Shown here: piece by piece, positions 9,696 to 19,176 of the stretch | Layout: each line of letters starts with the position of its first letter | Position numbering within the stretch: position 1 is the first letter of the stretch | Assembly (NCBI GenBank): GCA_029237505.1 | Contig: JARBAW010000118.1 | Coordinates: forward strand, 1-44,284 | DNA length: 44,284 nucleotides | Direction: 5' to 3' | Origin: Nitrososphaerales archaeon | GTDB taxonomy: Archaea; Thermoproteota; Nitrososphaeria; Nitrososphaerales; Nitrososphaeraceae | Translations under genes and position numbers: made by a program | Notes under the pieces: generated by a model | Seen by the model: only the letters and a program-made list of their open reading frames with translations | What the model was told of the DNA's origin: nothing | Databases searched by the model: none

Positions 9696-9982
9696 AACAC
9701 ACATGTAAGAAAAAATGCAATTATCTTATTCTTCGCAAGGTTCCGAGGTATGAAAGCAAGGAAGGTTATTGTGTAACCTGTGAGGCAGCTTTTGACATGA
9801 ATATCATTGAAATATTTCAATACAATTGTCCCTGTTGTTGCTGTAAGATTAGAACACAGCCCACATGCAAGACAAATCGTGGCCAAAATATAAGAAAGTC
9901 TAGATATCAATCATTTTCCAGTCTGGGCATTTTACCGGTATTACAAGAAAAAAAATTACTAGGATCAATGAAGCAAAGATGA
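9674..9982 (+). CDS. Small Cys-rich (zinc-ribbon-like) protein
   Basis: HTCKKKCNY ... YCVTCEAAF ... YNCPCCCCKIRT Cys pairs. Confidence 0.55.
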   Translation: MWGTRLLKHTCKKKCNYLILRKVPRYESKEGYCVTCEAAFDMNIIEIFQYNCPCCCCKIRTQPTCKTNRGQNIRKSRYQSFSSLGILPVLQEKKLLGSMKQR

Positions 9983-10704
9983 GTAAGGAAAACTTTAGCC
10001 TAATTACATATGACAAGCGCGTGGTTCTGAAGAATAAATCTTCGCACATTGCTATATTTGATACTTTCAAAACGAAAAATAATAAATTCACCGGTGAGGC
10101 TAAACGACAAAGGGGAATTATCTGTCATTTGGTCTTGGAAAAAAACCCAGAATTGAGGACTCGTACCGCGATCGCCCATGCAATAGCAAAAAACAATGGA
10201 ATGCTGTGGCAAAACATCTACTCAGCTATTTTCAAAGATCTAAATGAAGTGTTAATACCATCTGGATTAGTAAAAGAAGGAGGACGTCTACCGCTCAGAC
10301 GAGGTCCGAAGGCCCTTCAATTGGAAGGCATTCCGTTCTACGAATTAACAGAAACAGGCGTTTTGGTTGCATCGTCCATAGAGGAGTTGGGAGATAGCAG
10401 GATGAAAATCATTAAAGATTATTTTAATAATATTGACGGCAGCACCTCGGGGGATGACCTCCTGAAAAAAACTGTTCTGTTGCTGTTACAGACAATTCCA
10501 TCATTCTTGATAAAAATCATTAATGCCTACATTCATGACTACTCTACCGATAAAATAGATAATATTCACCCTGTAACGCTAGAGAAATTAAGAACTGTAT
10601 TAAAGGACCAAATATCAATTGAAAGAGAATTAATTGAAACATATGATGCTCTCTTTGAGGACCAAAAATTACTATTGAAAGATTTTATCAAGTTTTTAAA
10701 TTGA
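9979..10704 (+). CDS. Hypothetical protein, possible winged-helix-like region
   Basis: 241-aa ORF overlapping the preceding stop by 4 nt. Confidence 0.6.
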   Translation: MSKENFSLITYDKRVVLKNKSSHIAIFDTFKTKNNKFTGEAKRQRGIICHLVLEKNPELRTRTAIAHAIAKNNGMLWQNIYSAIFKDLNEVLIPSGLVKEGGRLPLRRGPKALQLEGIPFYELTETGVLVASSIEELGDSRMKIIKDYFNNIDGSTSGDDLLKKTVLLLLQTIPSFLIKIINAYIHDYSTDKIDNIHPVTLEKLRTVLKDQISIERELIETYDALFEDQKLLLKDFIKFLN

Positions 10705-10817
10705 ACAGTTTCAGATGTAGTTTCATATACGCAATGGATGCAAAATTTGTCTAAAGCGAATTTGACGCTATTATCACTAAAACTAGTAGGGTACCAAGTT
10801 CAAGTGGAAGTTAGATA

Positions 10818-11198
10818 TTACCATCTAAAATCTAAATCTTCAGCCTGCATCCATACAAATGCAGTATGATTGCAACCCGTGGATTTGTCCTGTTCGCAGA
10901 AGAGATATTTGTCATGTAATCTTACATTAAAGAATTTTTTATCAATAACATTTACCACGAGTATGAGCTCTTCATCAACACCTGCAATTTGAAGTTCTGG
11001 CCAGATTCTATTGATCATGTGATTTCTTCTCAAATGTCTGTCTAGGATGATTTCGAAATAATTTTTGGTAGTAAAGTGTTTTTCTTCAGCTTCTCTTTGT
11101 AATTCTTCATAAAGGTGTGAGTTGATGTTTATGAATTCAGCATGATGGTTTGAATTGAGGTGTATAGTCGATTTTTTGTCTAAATTATCGTTAGACAT
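10818..11198 (-). CDS. Putative ribbon-helix-helix protein with C-terminal Cys/His motif
   Basis: RHH-like FININSHLYEELQREAEEKHFTTKNYFEIILDRHLRRN and tail FCEQDKSTGCNHTAF. Confidence 0.55.
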   Translation of the reverse strand: MSNDNLDKKSTIHLNSNHHAEFININSHLYEELQREAEEKHFTTKNYFEIILDRHLRRNHMINRIWPELQIAGVDEELILVVNVIDKKFFNVRLHDKYLFCEQDKSTGCNHTAFVWMQAEDLDFRW

Positions 11199-11281
11199 TG
11201 ATACCGTCTCTCAGGTCAGCTTTATATCTTTATCCAGTCCTAAACATCATTTTAGCTACGTTTCGGGACTTGGTAGCCAAA

Positions 11282-12553
11282 TTAGGAGGATTTGATTTCC
11301 TTCATGTCTCCCATGTATTTCCTTAATACGGTTGGGATAATTATCGTTTTATTGCTTGTTTGATAATTCTCAAGTATTGCAACCATTGTACGTTCTGTGG
11401 CGACAAGAGTGCTATTCAGTGTGTGAACCAATCGAGTTTCCTCGTTAACTTTTTCTCTATGACGTATACCTAAACGTCTTGATTGGAAATCAATACAGTT
11501 GGAACATGATCCAATTTCTCTATATTTATTTTGTCCAGGCATCCAGGCTTCTATATCATACGTCTTTGATGACACCTTACCCGTATCAGCACTACATAGC
11601 AGTACCACTCTAAACGGTATTTCCAAATTCTCGTAAAATCTTTCAGAGATACTTTGCATTCTCTCTTGTTCATCAAATGAATTTGTTGAATCTGATATTA
11701 CAAATTGTTCCACTTTTTCAAACTGGTGGACCCTGAAAATTCCCTTCATGTCTTTGCCATGAGCTCCTGCCTCTTTTCTGAAACAAGGGCTAATACTGGC
11801 ATACCTCAGCGGAAGTATTGTGGAATCTAGAATTTCATCCATATGCATTGATGCCATCGCATGTTCCGACGTACCTATCATGTATAGATCTTCATTTTCA
11901 ATTTTGTAAATCACATCTTGAAAATCATCCATGATTATCGATCCCTTTATTGCATCGTTTTTTAACATGAATGGCGGCTGAATTAATAGGTAGCCATGTT
12001 GTTCAAGAAAGTCAAGAGCATAATTTATCAATGCCTGATTCAACTTGACGAGTTCTTTTTTTAGGAAATAGAACCTGGCCCCTGCTATTTTAGCCGCTCT
12101 TTCAAGATCGATAAGTCCTAAGGAATTTGCCAGATCGACATGGTCATTTTTGGATGTTGATTTCATATAATCATCGTACGTCCTGACAACAATATTGTCA
12201 TCCTCGTTGTTTCCAGTCGGAACTGATTCATGCAACAAGTTGGGAATTGAGTATATTAATTCAGAATATCTTTTTTCTATTAGCATCCTATTAGAGTCCG
12301 TAGTTTTCATCAGCTCGCCAACATTTTTCATTTCGTCAAGTTCATTTTTGACAGATATTTGATTTTTTTTCTTGCTTGCTATGCTTTGTGATAATGTATT
12401 TTTTCTGTGCCTTAAATTCTGTGTTTCTACTATTAGGTCACGTCTTTTCACGTCAAGTTCCAGGAGCTCATCAAGTGGATAATTAATCCTTCTTCTCTCA
12501 AGCATTTCTCGTATGACTTTTGGATTTTCTTTAAGAAGCTTAGCATCAATCAT
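11282..12553 (-). CDS. serS: Seryl-tRNA synthetase
   Basis: N-terminal coiled coil (MIDAKLLKENPKVIREMLERR) plus class II motifs (FRKEAGAHGKDMKGIFRVHQFEKVEQF). Confidence 0.96.
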   Translation of the reverse strand: MIDAKLLKENPKVIREMLERRRINYPLDELLELDVKRRDLIVETQNLRHRKNTLSQSIASKKKNQISVKNELDEMKNVGELMKTTDSNRMLIEKRYSELIYSIPNLLHESVPTGNNEDDNIVVRTYDDYMKSTSKNDHVDLANSLGLIDLERAAKIAGARFYFLKKELVKLNQALINYALDFLEQHGYLLIQPPFMLKNDAIKGSIIMDDFQDVIYKIENEDLYMIGTSEHAMASMHMDEILDSTILPLRYASISPCFRKEAGAHGKDMKGIFRVHQFEKVEQFVISDSTNSFDEQERMQSISERFYENLEIPFRVVLLCSADTGKVSSKTYDIEAWMPGQNKYREIGSCSNCIDFQSRRLGIRHREKVNEETRLVHTLNSTLVATERTMVAILENYQTSNKTIIIPTVLRKYMGDMKEIKSS

Positions 12554-12800
12554 CAGATGTCACTGCCCTAGATAACGAAATATGTTCCAGTAGTTCATCA
12601 ATCGTGTTAAGGTACGTTCCTGATCCATTCTCACATTGGATGTCAATTATTAAATATTTGTTTTCAGATCTAATATCGATCTTCAATCCATCGGGTATAC
12701 AAACATTATCGGGTTTTAATACGTTTATCAAGGTATCTATTTCCTTTTTACTATCAAATTCTATCTTCATGGTAGACTTGATATTAAATCCTTCCTTCAT
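12546..12800 (-). CDS. pcc1: KEOPS complex subunit Pcc1-like
   Basis: 84-aa Pcc1-like fold sequence between serS and the DHH gene, overlapping serS by 8 nt. Confidence 0.7.
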   Translation of the reverse strand: MKEGFNIKSTMKIEFDSKKEIDTLINVLKPDNVCIPDGLKIDIRSENKYLIIDIQCENGSGTYLNTIDELLEHISLSRAVTSDD

Positions 12801-14221
12801 TTTGGAATCTTTTTTATTTGTTTGTGAATAATAGACATCAAAGAATCCTCTTGTGCAGGTGGTACAACTATTTGTCCTTCGGCATTGTTAAATGTCACCG
12901 TAATTCCGCTAACTGATTCTGATAATTCCTTTGTCATTTGTTGTACATCTATCGCTCCCTTTAGCATAAAGCTAATGAAATATTTTAAATAATTTTCATC
13001 AATCGCGGTTTTGATAATAATTATCTTGTTCATAAATTGATAATGTGAACCCAATAGTCTCGACAGATGACCAACATGATCTGACTCAATGATTCCTTCT
13101 GCATTAATGACAAGATACAAACCTTTGTCAAAAATCCTCCATTTCTCCTTAAGTATTTTTGATATTAATTTTTGGGAATTGCTGTTGAATTCTTGTACGT
13201 CCTTTTCAGCCTCGTTAAGAGAAGTCGAGCGATCTCCTAAGCAGATTGTCATACCCAGTCCTGTTTTATTGTTAAGCGCACATGAACTTAGTAATTCTGA
13301 AAATCTCCGTGCGTCATACAATTGACTGCCACGCTCTTCTGCCGGAAGCACATAAGTATGGCCTATGAGAATATTTTCCAAGTTATCAATACTGGAGTCA
13401 ATTTGAGAACTAAGGTGGGTCTTGATAGTCTCCAATATTAGAAACTTTTCTTCCTGATTAATATCACTAATTGTCTTTAAGCGTCCATCTTTTTTTAGAT
13501 CAATGTTTGTCTTTCTGAGAAGGTCAAGACATTTCTTGCTATTTGATGTTAGTCCATACAAGTATGGAACATAAGTATTTGCTATGGATTCATGAATAGG
13601 GAGGAATTCATTAAAAGACAACAATAGATCAATATCTGTTTGTATAAGACCATCTTTTTTTGAATCTTGTAGTATTTCGTTATTGAGACCAACAAGTGAT
13701 CTTTTATCCCCGATGTCCTGATACTCTCCTAGCGCAGAAACTACTGCAAGTGGAGATAAATCTGAAAACCTTTTGTCTATGTTTTTCACTAATAGATATG
13801 TAATACCGCCTGAGCTAATTTCCGTGTCACCATCAATATCATATTTCCAAGGATTTAGAATCGCGTTATTATCATCTATCGCTATTTCAGTAATACTAAT
13901 TTTTTTATGATCTAAAGTCGCCCAGTTCTTCGTGAAAAGTCTATTAAAAAGCTCTGACAGTCCTGAGCCCATATCAGTAAAAAAATAGAAATCATGACCC
14001 TCCTTCTTCAGATCAGTAAAAATCTCTTCATCAAATCTTGTTAAAAAGCGAGCCGTTCCCTTACCGCCAAGTTTCCAAATAGCTTTTATGAGTAAGCTAG
14101 CGGATATAATGCCATCGCAGGATGGATTGGATACAATTAAAATATCCTTTCTATCATCGACTAAATTCTTTGTCTTCTCGCTGATTGAATTTACATTATC
14201 ATGAAATTCGCTATAACCCAT
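12797..14221 (-). CDS. DHH-family phosphoesterase, RecJ-like (GAN-like) exonuclease
   Basis: DHH/RecJ-like order: SNPSCDGIISASLL, FTDMGSG, LDHKK, DHVGHLSRLLG; synteny with S15. Confidence 0.82.
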   Translation of the reverse strand: MGYSEFHDNVNSISEKTKNLVDDRKDILIVSNPSCDGIISASLLIKAIWKLGGKGTARFLTRFDEEIFTDLKKEGHDFYFFTDMGSGLSELFNRLFTKNWATLDHKKISITEIAIDDNNAILNPWKYDIDGDTEISSGGITYLLVKNIDKRFSDLSPLAVVSALGEYQDIGDKRSLVGLNNEILQDSKKDGLIQTDIDLLLSFNEFLPIHESIANTYVPYLYGLTSNSKKCLDLLRKTNIDLKKDGRLKTISDINQEEKFLILETIKTHLSSQIDSSIDNLENILIGHTYVLPAEERGSQLYDARRFSELLSSCALNNKTGLGMTICLGDRSTSLNEAEKDVQEFNSNSQKLISKILKEKWRIFDKGLYLVINAEGIIESDHVGHLSRLLGSHYQFMNKIIIIKTAIDENYLKYFISFMLKGAIDVQQMTKELSESVSGITVTFNNAEGQIVVPPAQEDSLMSIIHKQIKKIPK

Positions 14222-14229
14222 TTAATTCA

Positions 14230-14676
14230 TTATTCAAGTCTAGCGATAACGGCTGCGTATTTCCAAGTTAGTGGAATTTTTCCCTTCTTTTTGTAATACT
14301 TTGAAAGTCTGTGAATTTTTGCTTCTATTAACTCGAGTGATCGAATATTCCTCTTATCAGTATTATGGACTTTAAGATGTTTTTGCAAAGCTAGTGCCTT
14401 TTGAACTAGTTGGTTTAGATCTTCTGGCATTTCTGGTGTGGAATTATTTTCTTCAAGAAGCTGGTTTATTCCCTTTCCTAAAATGGGTTTTATCAGTGGA
14501 ACACCATACTGGTCCCTCATTCTTACACCAATTTCACTAGGGCTCAGACCATCCTTTGAGAGTTGAACTATGATCGTAGACAATTCAGACTTTTCATTTA
14601 TCCAAGATGGAGTACTATATGAAATGGGGCGCGTTGAATGCGATTTACCATGGGTATGAGCATGAATTCGAGCCAT
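14230..14676 (-). CDS. rps15: 30S ribosomal protein S15 (uS15)
   Basis: MARIHAHTHGKSHSTRP...GLSPSEIGVRMRDQYGVP...WKYAAVIARLE typical of archaeal S15. Confidence 0.96.
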   Translation of the reverse strand: MARIHAHTHGKSHSTRPISYSTPSWINEKSELSTIIVQLSKDGLSPSEIGVRMRDQYGVPLIKPILGKGINQLLEENNSTPEMPEDLNQLVQKALALQKHLKVHNTDKRNIRSLELIEAKIHRLSKYYKKKGKIPLTWKYAAVIARLE

Positions 14677-14796
14677 TTAACTACGAATCAATAACGAGCA
14701 TCTTAAATGTTACTTATGATACCTAAACTAGAATTTCCTAACATCAATAATGGAAACTCTTCAATTCTTGGCGTAAAATTTTTTTATACCAATAAG

Positions 14797-14807
14797 GTTA
14801 TATAATT
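14797..14807 (+). promoter_or_regulatory. Putative TATA box for ORF 14831
   Basis: GTTATATAATT about 25-30 nt upstream of the ATG, suggesting a leaderless transcript. Confidence 0.5.
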
Positions 14808-14830
14808 GGATTCAAAATTACAAATTTAGT

Positions 14831-15148
14831 ATGAACTCACTTACCGTCGTTACAATAGCAACAATCCTAGTTGCAATGGGACCTTTAGCATTAACCTTGT
14901 ATCAAACAGCGAGTGCACAATATACAACTGGTCAGGATACGGGCCTTAGTGTAGAGGAACAGCTACGTCTAGCTAAAGAGAAAGTTGCCAATGCTCAACA
15001 AGCTGGTGCATATGGATCTGGTACTGCATTCTTTGGAAAGAACATCGGCGACGCTGCAATATACACAGGCGCAATAGTTGCAATATTTGGAGCTGTAGCT
15101 GCTGCATTCATTGTGATGAGCAGAGGTAAAAAATCCGTAAGCGCTTAG
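14831..15148 (+). CDS. Small membrane protein with signal peptide and C-terminal TM helix
   Basis: MNSLTVVTIATILVAMGPLALTLYQTASAQ signal sequence; one C-terminal TM helix. Confidence 0.75.
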   Translation: MNSLTVVTIATILVAMGPLALTLYQTASAQYTTGQDTGLSVEEQLRLAKEKVANAQQAGAYGSGTAFFGKNIGDAAIYTGAIVAIFGAVAAAFIVMSRGKKSVSA

Positions 15149-15342
15149 CGCTACTTTACTACTATTTTTTTATTTCTTATTCAACGATTATCCAGCGTAC
15201 GTGTCTTTACATTTCTATATTTCTATAATAATCTCAATAGACGAAACATCAACTTTGTGAAGGGTTTGGTATCTTTTCGATTTTCGTATTGTTGTTTATT
15301 CAAGAATTGCTTTTTGCCTCAGTTTCTACCGTCTCACCAAAA

Positions 15343-15352
15343 TGTATATATC
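15343..15352 (+). promoter_or_regulatory. Putative TATA box for ORF 15377
   Basis: TGTATATATC about 30 nt upstream of the ATG. Confidence 0.5.
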
Positions 15353-15376
15353 ATAGAATTAATTTGCTAATAGATA

Positions 15377-15655
15377 ATGAGCGGAATTGAAGGACTTTTT
15401 ACAGTGATAGGAAATACACTACATAGCCTAATCGGTCAAATCGGTCCATCGTACGATCCTTTGTTCTATGATGTAATGGTCTACATATTTGGAACAATAA
15501 TGTTTGCGGTGTTCTTGCTCGCAGTAATTGCATTCTATATGAGGAGAAAGGGCTTAGGCGGTGGTTCTGCAAAGGAAGGCTGGATAAAAGAATTAGACAA
15601 ATATTTTGAATCAGGACAGATAGGTCTGATTCCTGACGAGAAACATCACTGGTAA
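15377..15655 (+). CDS. Small single-TM membrane protein
   Basis: One hydrophobic helix (VMVYIFGTIMFAVFLLAVIAFYM) and a charged C-terminal tail. Confidence 0.75.
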   Translation: MSGIEGLFTVIGNTLHSLIGQIGPSYDPLFYDVMVYIFGTIMFAVFLLAVIAFYMRRKGLGGGSAKEGWIKELDKYFESGQIGLIPDEKHHW

Positions 15656-15679
15656 ATTAGAAAAGTCAAACCTACAATC

Positions 15680-15709
15680 TTATTTTTTTATTTTATTTTA
15701 TTTTTTTAA
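15680..15709 (+). terminator. Poly-T archaeal-type terminator
   Basis: TTATTTTTTTATTTTATTTTATTTTTTTAA downstream of ORF 15377. Confidence 0.6.
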
Positions 15710-15772
15710 TCAAGCTAATGATCTTAATTTCACGTTAGTAAAAGAAGGTAAAATTTTCTATTCCTAAATCGA

Positions 15773-16081
15773 CTACTGAACTTCTATAGCCGATTCGGTA
15801 AATCCAAACTTGACTAGATAGGACTTTACTTCTTCTCGGTGATCTCCCTGCAGCATGATATATCCTGGTTTAGCTGTTCCACCACAGGCCAATTTACTCT
15901 TTAGTTCTTTCACAATGTGTTGTATGTCACTTAATTTTGGATCAATGCCTTCTATCATTGTAGTTGTTTTGGAAAAACGTCTAGTTTCAAGTCTTATCAC
16001 AATTCTAGTATCTTCTTTATCCAGCTCGCCACATGCACAGAGATCGTTTGGTAGTCCACATTTTTTGCATATCACCGCCAT
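15773..16081 (-). CDS. Translation initiation factor aIF1 (SUI1 family)
   Basis: CKKCGLPNDLCACGEL and SKLACGGTAKPGYIMLQGDHREEVKSYLVKFGF. Confidence 0.95.
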   Translation of the reverse strand: MAVICKKCGLPNDLCACGELDKEDTRIVIRLETRRFSKTTTMIEGIDPKLSDIQHIVKELKSKLACGGTAKPGYIMLQGDHREEVKSYLVKFGFTESAIEVQ

Positions 16082-16270
16082 ATTATGATTAATTTTGATT
16101 GAAGTATTCTCATTATTAAGCCTTGCCCGTTATAGTACAAACATCAAAATTTGAAATTCTTTTGGAAAAAGTAGTTTCAAATTCTATAATCGCAATAATT
16201 ATTCTGTATTAATTATTGCAAATAGTTTAGAAGACTTTAATTTACATGATTACAAAAATAATTTCATAAG

Positions 16271-16630
16271 ATGACAGCATCTGATGAATATAGAAATAAA
16301 CTGAAAAATGCAGCGGAATTCTTGCTTAGAGGCGGAACATTGCTTTCTGAACCATGTAACAAGTGCAACGGAATTCAAGTTAGAAAAGATAACGAAATCC
16401 AATGTATTATTTGTGGGAACACAACTTTACCTGAAGATAACACGTCCATGGAAGTAGAGAATATTGTTGAGAACAAGAACAAAGATGAGTTGAGAGAAAA
16501 AATAAGAAACAGACTAAATGATTTGACAAATAGTATCGGATCAGATAAAAATTTGATTGAGGAAGAACAAAGATTGAGAGTCATTGATTACTATCTCAGA
16601 ATCTTAGAAAAAATTAAATTATTATATTGA
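16271..16630 (+). CDS. Sjogren's syndrome/scleroderma autoantigen 1 (p27-like) zinc-ribbon family protein
   Basis: AAEFLLRGGTLLSEPCNKCNGIQVRKDNEIQCIICGN. Confidence 0.82.
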   Translation: MTASDEYRNKLKNAAEFLLRGGTLLSEPCNKCNGIQVRKDNEIQCIICGNTTLPEDNTSMEVENIVENKNKDELREKIRNRLNDLTNSIGSDKNLIEEEQRLRVIDYYLRILEKIKLLY

Positions 16631-16682
16631 AAATTAAGACTATCTAAATTTAGTTACGAATAAAACGGAATGTATTTAAGAC

Positions 16683-16877
16683 ATGAATCTTCAAACAATA
16701 TTCACATTGGGTGAAGGAAAGAAAAAGAATGCACCATTGCCTGCTTCCAGCGCAGGGTTGTTAAGATTCTTTGAAGATGAAACTCGTGGTGTAAAAGTAA
16801 AACCAGAAGTAATACTTGGTATTACTGGTGCTCTAATAGGAATTTCAATAATTATAAGACTTGTCTTCCCAGTATAG
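16683..16877 (+). CDS. Preprotein translocase Sec61-beta subunit
   Basis: KKKNAPLPASSAGLLRFFEDETRGVKVKPEVILGITGALIGISIIIRLVFP. Confidence 0.93.
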   Translation: MNLQTIFTLGEGKKKNAPLPASSAGLLRFFEDETRGVKVKPEVILGITGALIGISIIIRLVFPV

Positions 16878-16897
16878 ATCATAACCAGTAACATTAA

Positions 16898-18640
16898 TTG
16901 ATTAGTGAAGACAGTGTAACAGACATTCACAGAAGATGGTATTTTACACTAATTAATCCATCGTCATACAGAACCTCTGCAGCTATTGCATTAATTGCTG
17001 CGCTAGGCATAATTGTCATAAATTATAATTCTTATCCCGGCCTAGAACTAACAATCCATTTAGTTATAGCATTTGGGATAACTATTGCAGGATTTTTTTT
17101 AGATTTATTTCTTCTTAGAGGAACACCAAGTAATAAGATAACGAAAGTCATACATGTTGCGGCTTTCTCAAGCTCATTATGGTTAGTGACTATCATGTTG
17201 GGGATTCTGGCAAACAATATTTTTGGCAAAAATTCAGATATTCTCACCTATAGTCTAGGAGGAATGTTCATTGCAAGCAGTCTCCGTTATGGTATCTTTG
17301 TTTCAGTATTTGGATCAAGGATAATTCGATCCATATTAATTGCATTTGTTCTACCTGCAATCTTTTTTTTTAGTATATTGCCTATATCTTTTTCATCTAA
17401 CGTTGAAGACCATCTAAGTGTGATTATTATCGGATCATCGATATTTGCAATCGGGATTGTATGGTCTGTGTTGGCCGATCGCGCAGGTTATCCTTACTTG
17501 AAGAGTACCTTTAGTGTATTGCAAGCATTTCTATCTGCATGGACCGAAAACAAACAAGAAAAGATGGAAGACATATTCGACTCTAGGTCAATAGAAGATA
17601 ATGTCCGAACTAGACTCTTGAAATTTGAAAGAGTTGGAAATAAACAAGTTTTCGTTGTATTGCCTGATATTCATCCCGGACCGTTTAATCCAATTGGTGG
17701 AAGCAATCTTCCGCAGAAGGTCTTCAATTTCTTTGATAATAATGCAATAGTACTACATAGCATTTCTGATCATTCAAAAAACTTGCCTACAACTATTGAG
17801 GTAAATAAGTATCTTGAATCATTAAAAAAATCGGAAATCAGAAATAGTGGAGCAGAGTGCACATTGCCTGTTCAGACGCAATCAAATGATTTTTCACTTA
17901 CTTGTATTGATTTTAGATCTAGTGTTCTTATGATTATTTCGAAAGATGGCGGTATGGAGGATTTACCGTACACTATTCGAGAAAAAATTGAACAATTTGC
18001 CAAGGATCTTGGATATTCAGATATTATGGTAGCAGACGCTCACAATGCATTAGGAAGTAAGATATCCGACGAAGAGGAAACAGTTCTTACTGAACTTGCA
18101 ATAAAAGCATTAGAAAAATTGAAAGAACAGAAATATTATTCATATGAAGTAGGGTATTCAAACTCGCTATCATCTGGATTCAAATTTGCTGAGCTTGGCG
18201 GAGCTGGAATAGGTGTTCTGAATATTCGTATCAATAATCAAGATCATCTAATTGGTTGGTCAGATTCAAATAACCTAATCAATGGCCTACGAATACAAAT
18301 TCTTAGGCAGTTGAAGGAAGCTGGAATTAACATGTTAGAAATCTGCTCATCTGATACACATTCTAGTTCAGGGAAAAGAACCCGTCAAGGGTATTATGCG
18401 TTAGGTAATGTTACTACTGAGAAAGATATAGTTGCAGCATTTATTGAAATATCTCAGAATGCGATGTCAAAGACATTTGCTTCAAGCTTTTCGTATTTGG
18501 ATACCTACTCACAAGTTAAATTAATGGGCAGGGATCAATTCGATAATTACGCTTCAGCCTTGAATAAGTCTATGAATATCACAAAGGTTTCACTTGCAAT
18601 AACCGTGATTTTTTATGTGGCGATGTTAATTATTTCCTGA
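16898..18640 (+). CDS. DUF2070 family membrane protein
   Basis: N-terminal TM bundle and conserved soluble domain (LPDIHPGPFNPIGGSNLPQKVF ... ADAHNALG); TTG start. Confidence 0.85.
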   Translation: MISEDSVTDIHRRWYFTLINPSSYRTSAAIALIAALGIIVINYNSYPGLELTIHLVIAFGITIAGFFLDLFLLRGTPSNKITKVIHVAAFSSSLWLVTIMLGILANNIFGKNSDILTYSLGGMFIASSLRYGIFVSVFGSRIIRSILIAFVLPAIFFFSILPISFSSNVEDHLSVIIIGSSIFAIGIVWSVLADRAGYPYLKSTFSVLQAFLSAWTENKQEKMEDIFDSRSIEDNVRTRLLKFERVGNKQVFVVLPDIHPGPFNPIGGSNLPQKVFNFFDNNAIVLHSISDHSKNLPTTIEVNKYLESLKKSEIRNSGAECTLPVQTQSNDFSLTCIDFRSSVLMIISKDGGMEDLPYTIREKIEQFAKDLGYSDIMVADAHNALGSKISDEEETVLTELAIKALEKLKEQKYYSYEVGYSNSLSSGFKFAELGGAGIGVLNIRINNQDHLIGWSDSNNLINGLRIQILRQLKEAGINMLEICSSDTHSSSGKRTRQGYYALGNVTTEKDIVAAFIEISQNAMSKTFASSFSYLDTYSQVKLMGRDQFDNYASALNKSMNITKVSLAITVIFYVAMLIIS

Positions 18641-18654
18641 GTAATTGAAAGGAA

Positions 18655-19176
18655 TCATTTTTTTTTCATTCGTTCTCTTTTCTCTATCACACTTTTGTAT
18701 AGGTTTTTTCTAAAACCTTCTACATCATTGGATATGCCTTTACTGCTCAATGCAAGGATTTGGCATGCAAGGATTGCAGCATTTATTGCGCCATTGATTG
18801 CTACACATGCAACTGGAATCCCACTAGGCATCTGAACTATTGAAAGCAATGAATCCATGCCCTTTAGATTATGACTTTCAATTGGGACGCCAATCACAGG
18901 TAAAGTAGTCAGTGATGCAATCATGCCTGGCAAATGTGCAGAGCCTCCAGCACCAGCGATGATTACTTTAAGGCCCCTTTTTTTTGCTGTCTTGGCATAA
19001 TCAAACATTAGTTCTGGTGTCCGGTGAGCCGAAACAATTTCCAGTTCATGAGACACATTACTTTTATTCAGAAATTCGGAGGCCTGATTCATTATCTTTA
19101 GATCAGAATCGCTTCCCATGATTATCCCAACAAGCGGACTATTCTTCTTCTTACTCTTCTTCTTTCTTGTTTCCAA
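18655..19176 (-). CDS. purE: 5-(carboxyamino)imidazole ribonucleotide mutase
   Basis: [13 protein letters not shown] ... [13 protein letters not shown] ... [15 protein letters not shown]. Confidence 0.97.
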   Translation of the reverse strand: METRKKKSKKKNSPLVGIIMGSDSDLKIMNQASEFLNKSNVSHELEIVSAHRTPELMFDYAKTAKKRGLKVIIAGAGGSAHLPGMIASLTTLPVIGVPIESHNLKGMDSLLSIVQMPSGIPVACVAINGAINAAILACQILALSSKGISNDVEGFRKNLYKSVIEKRERMKKK

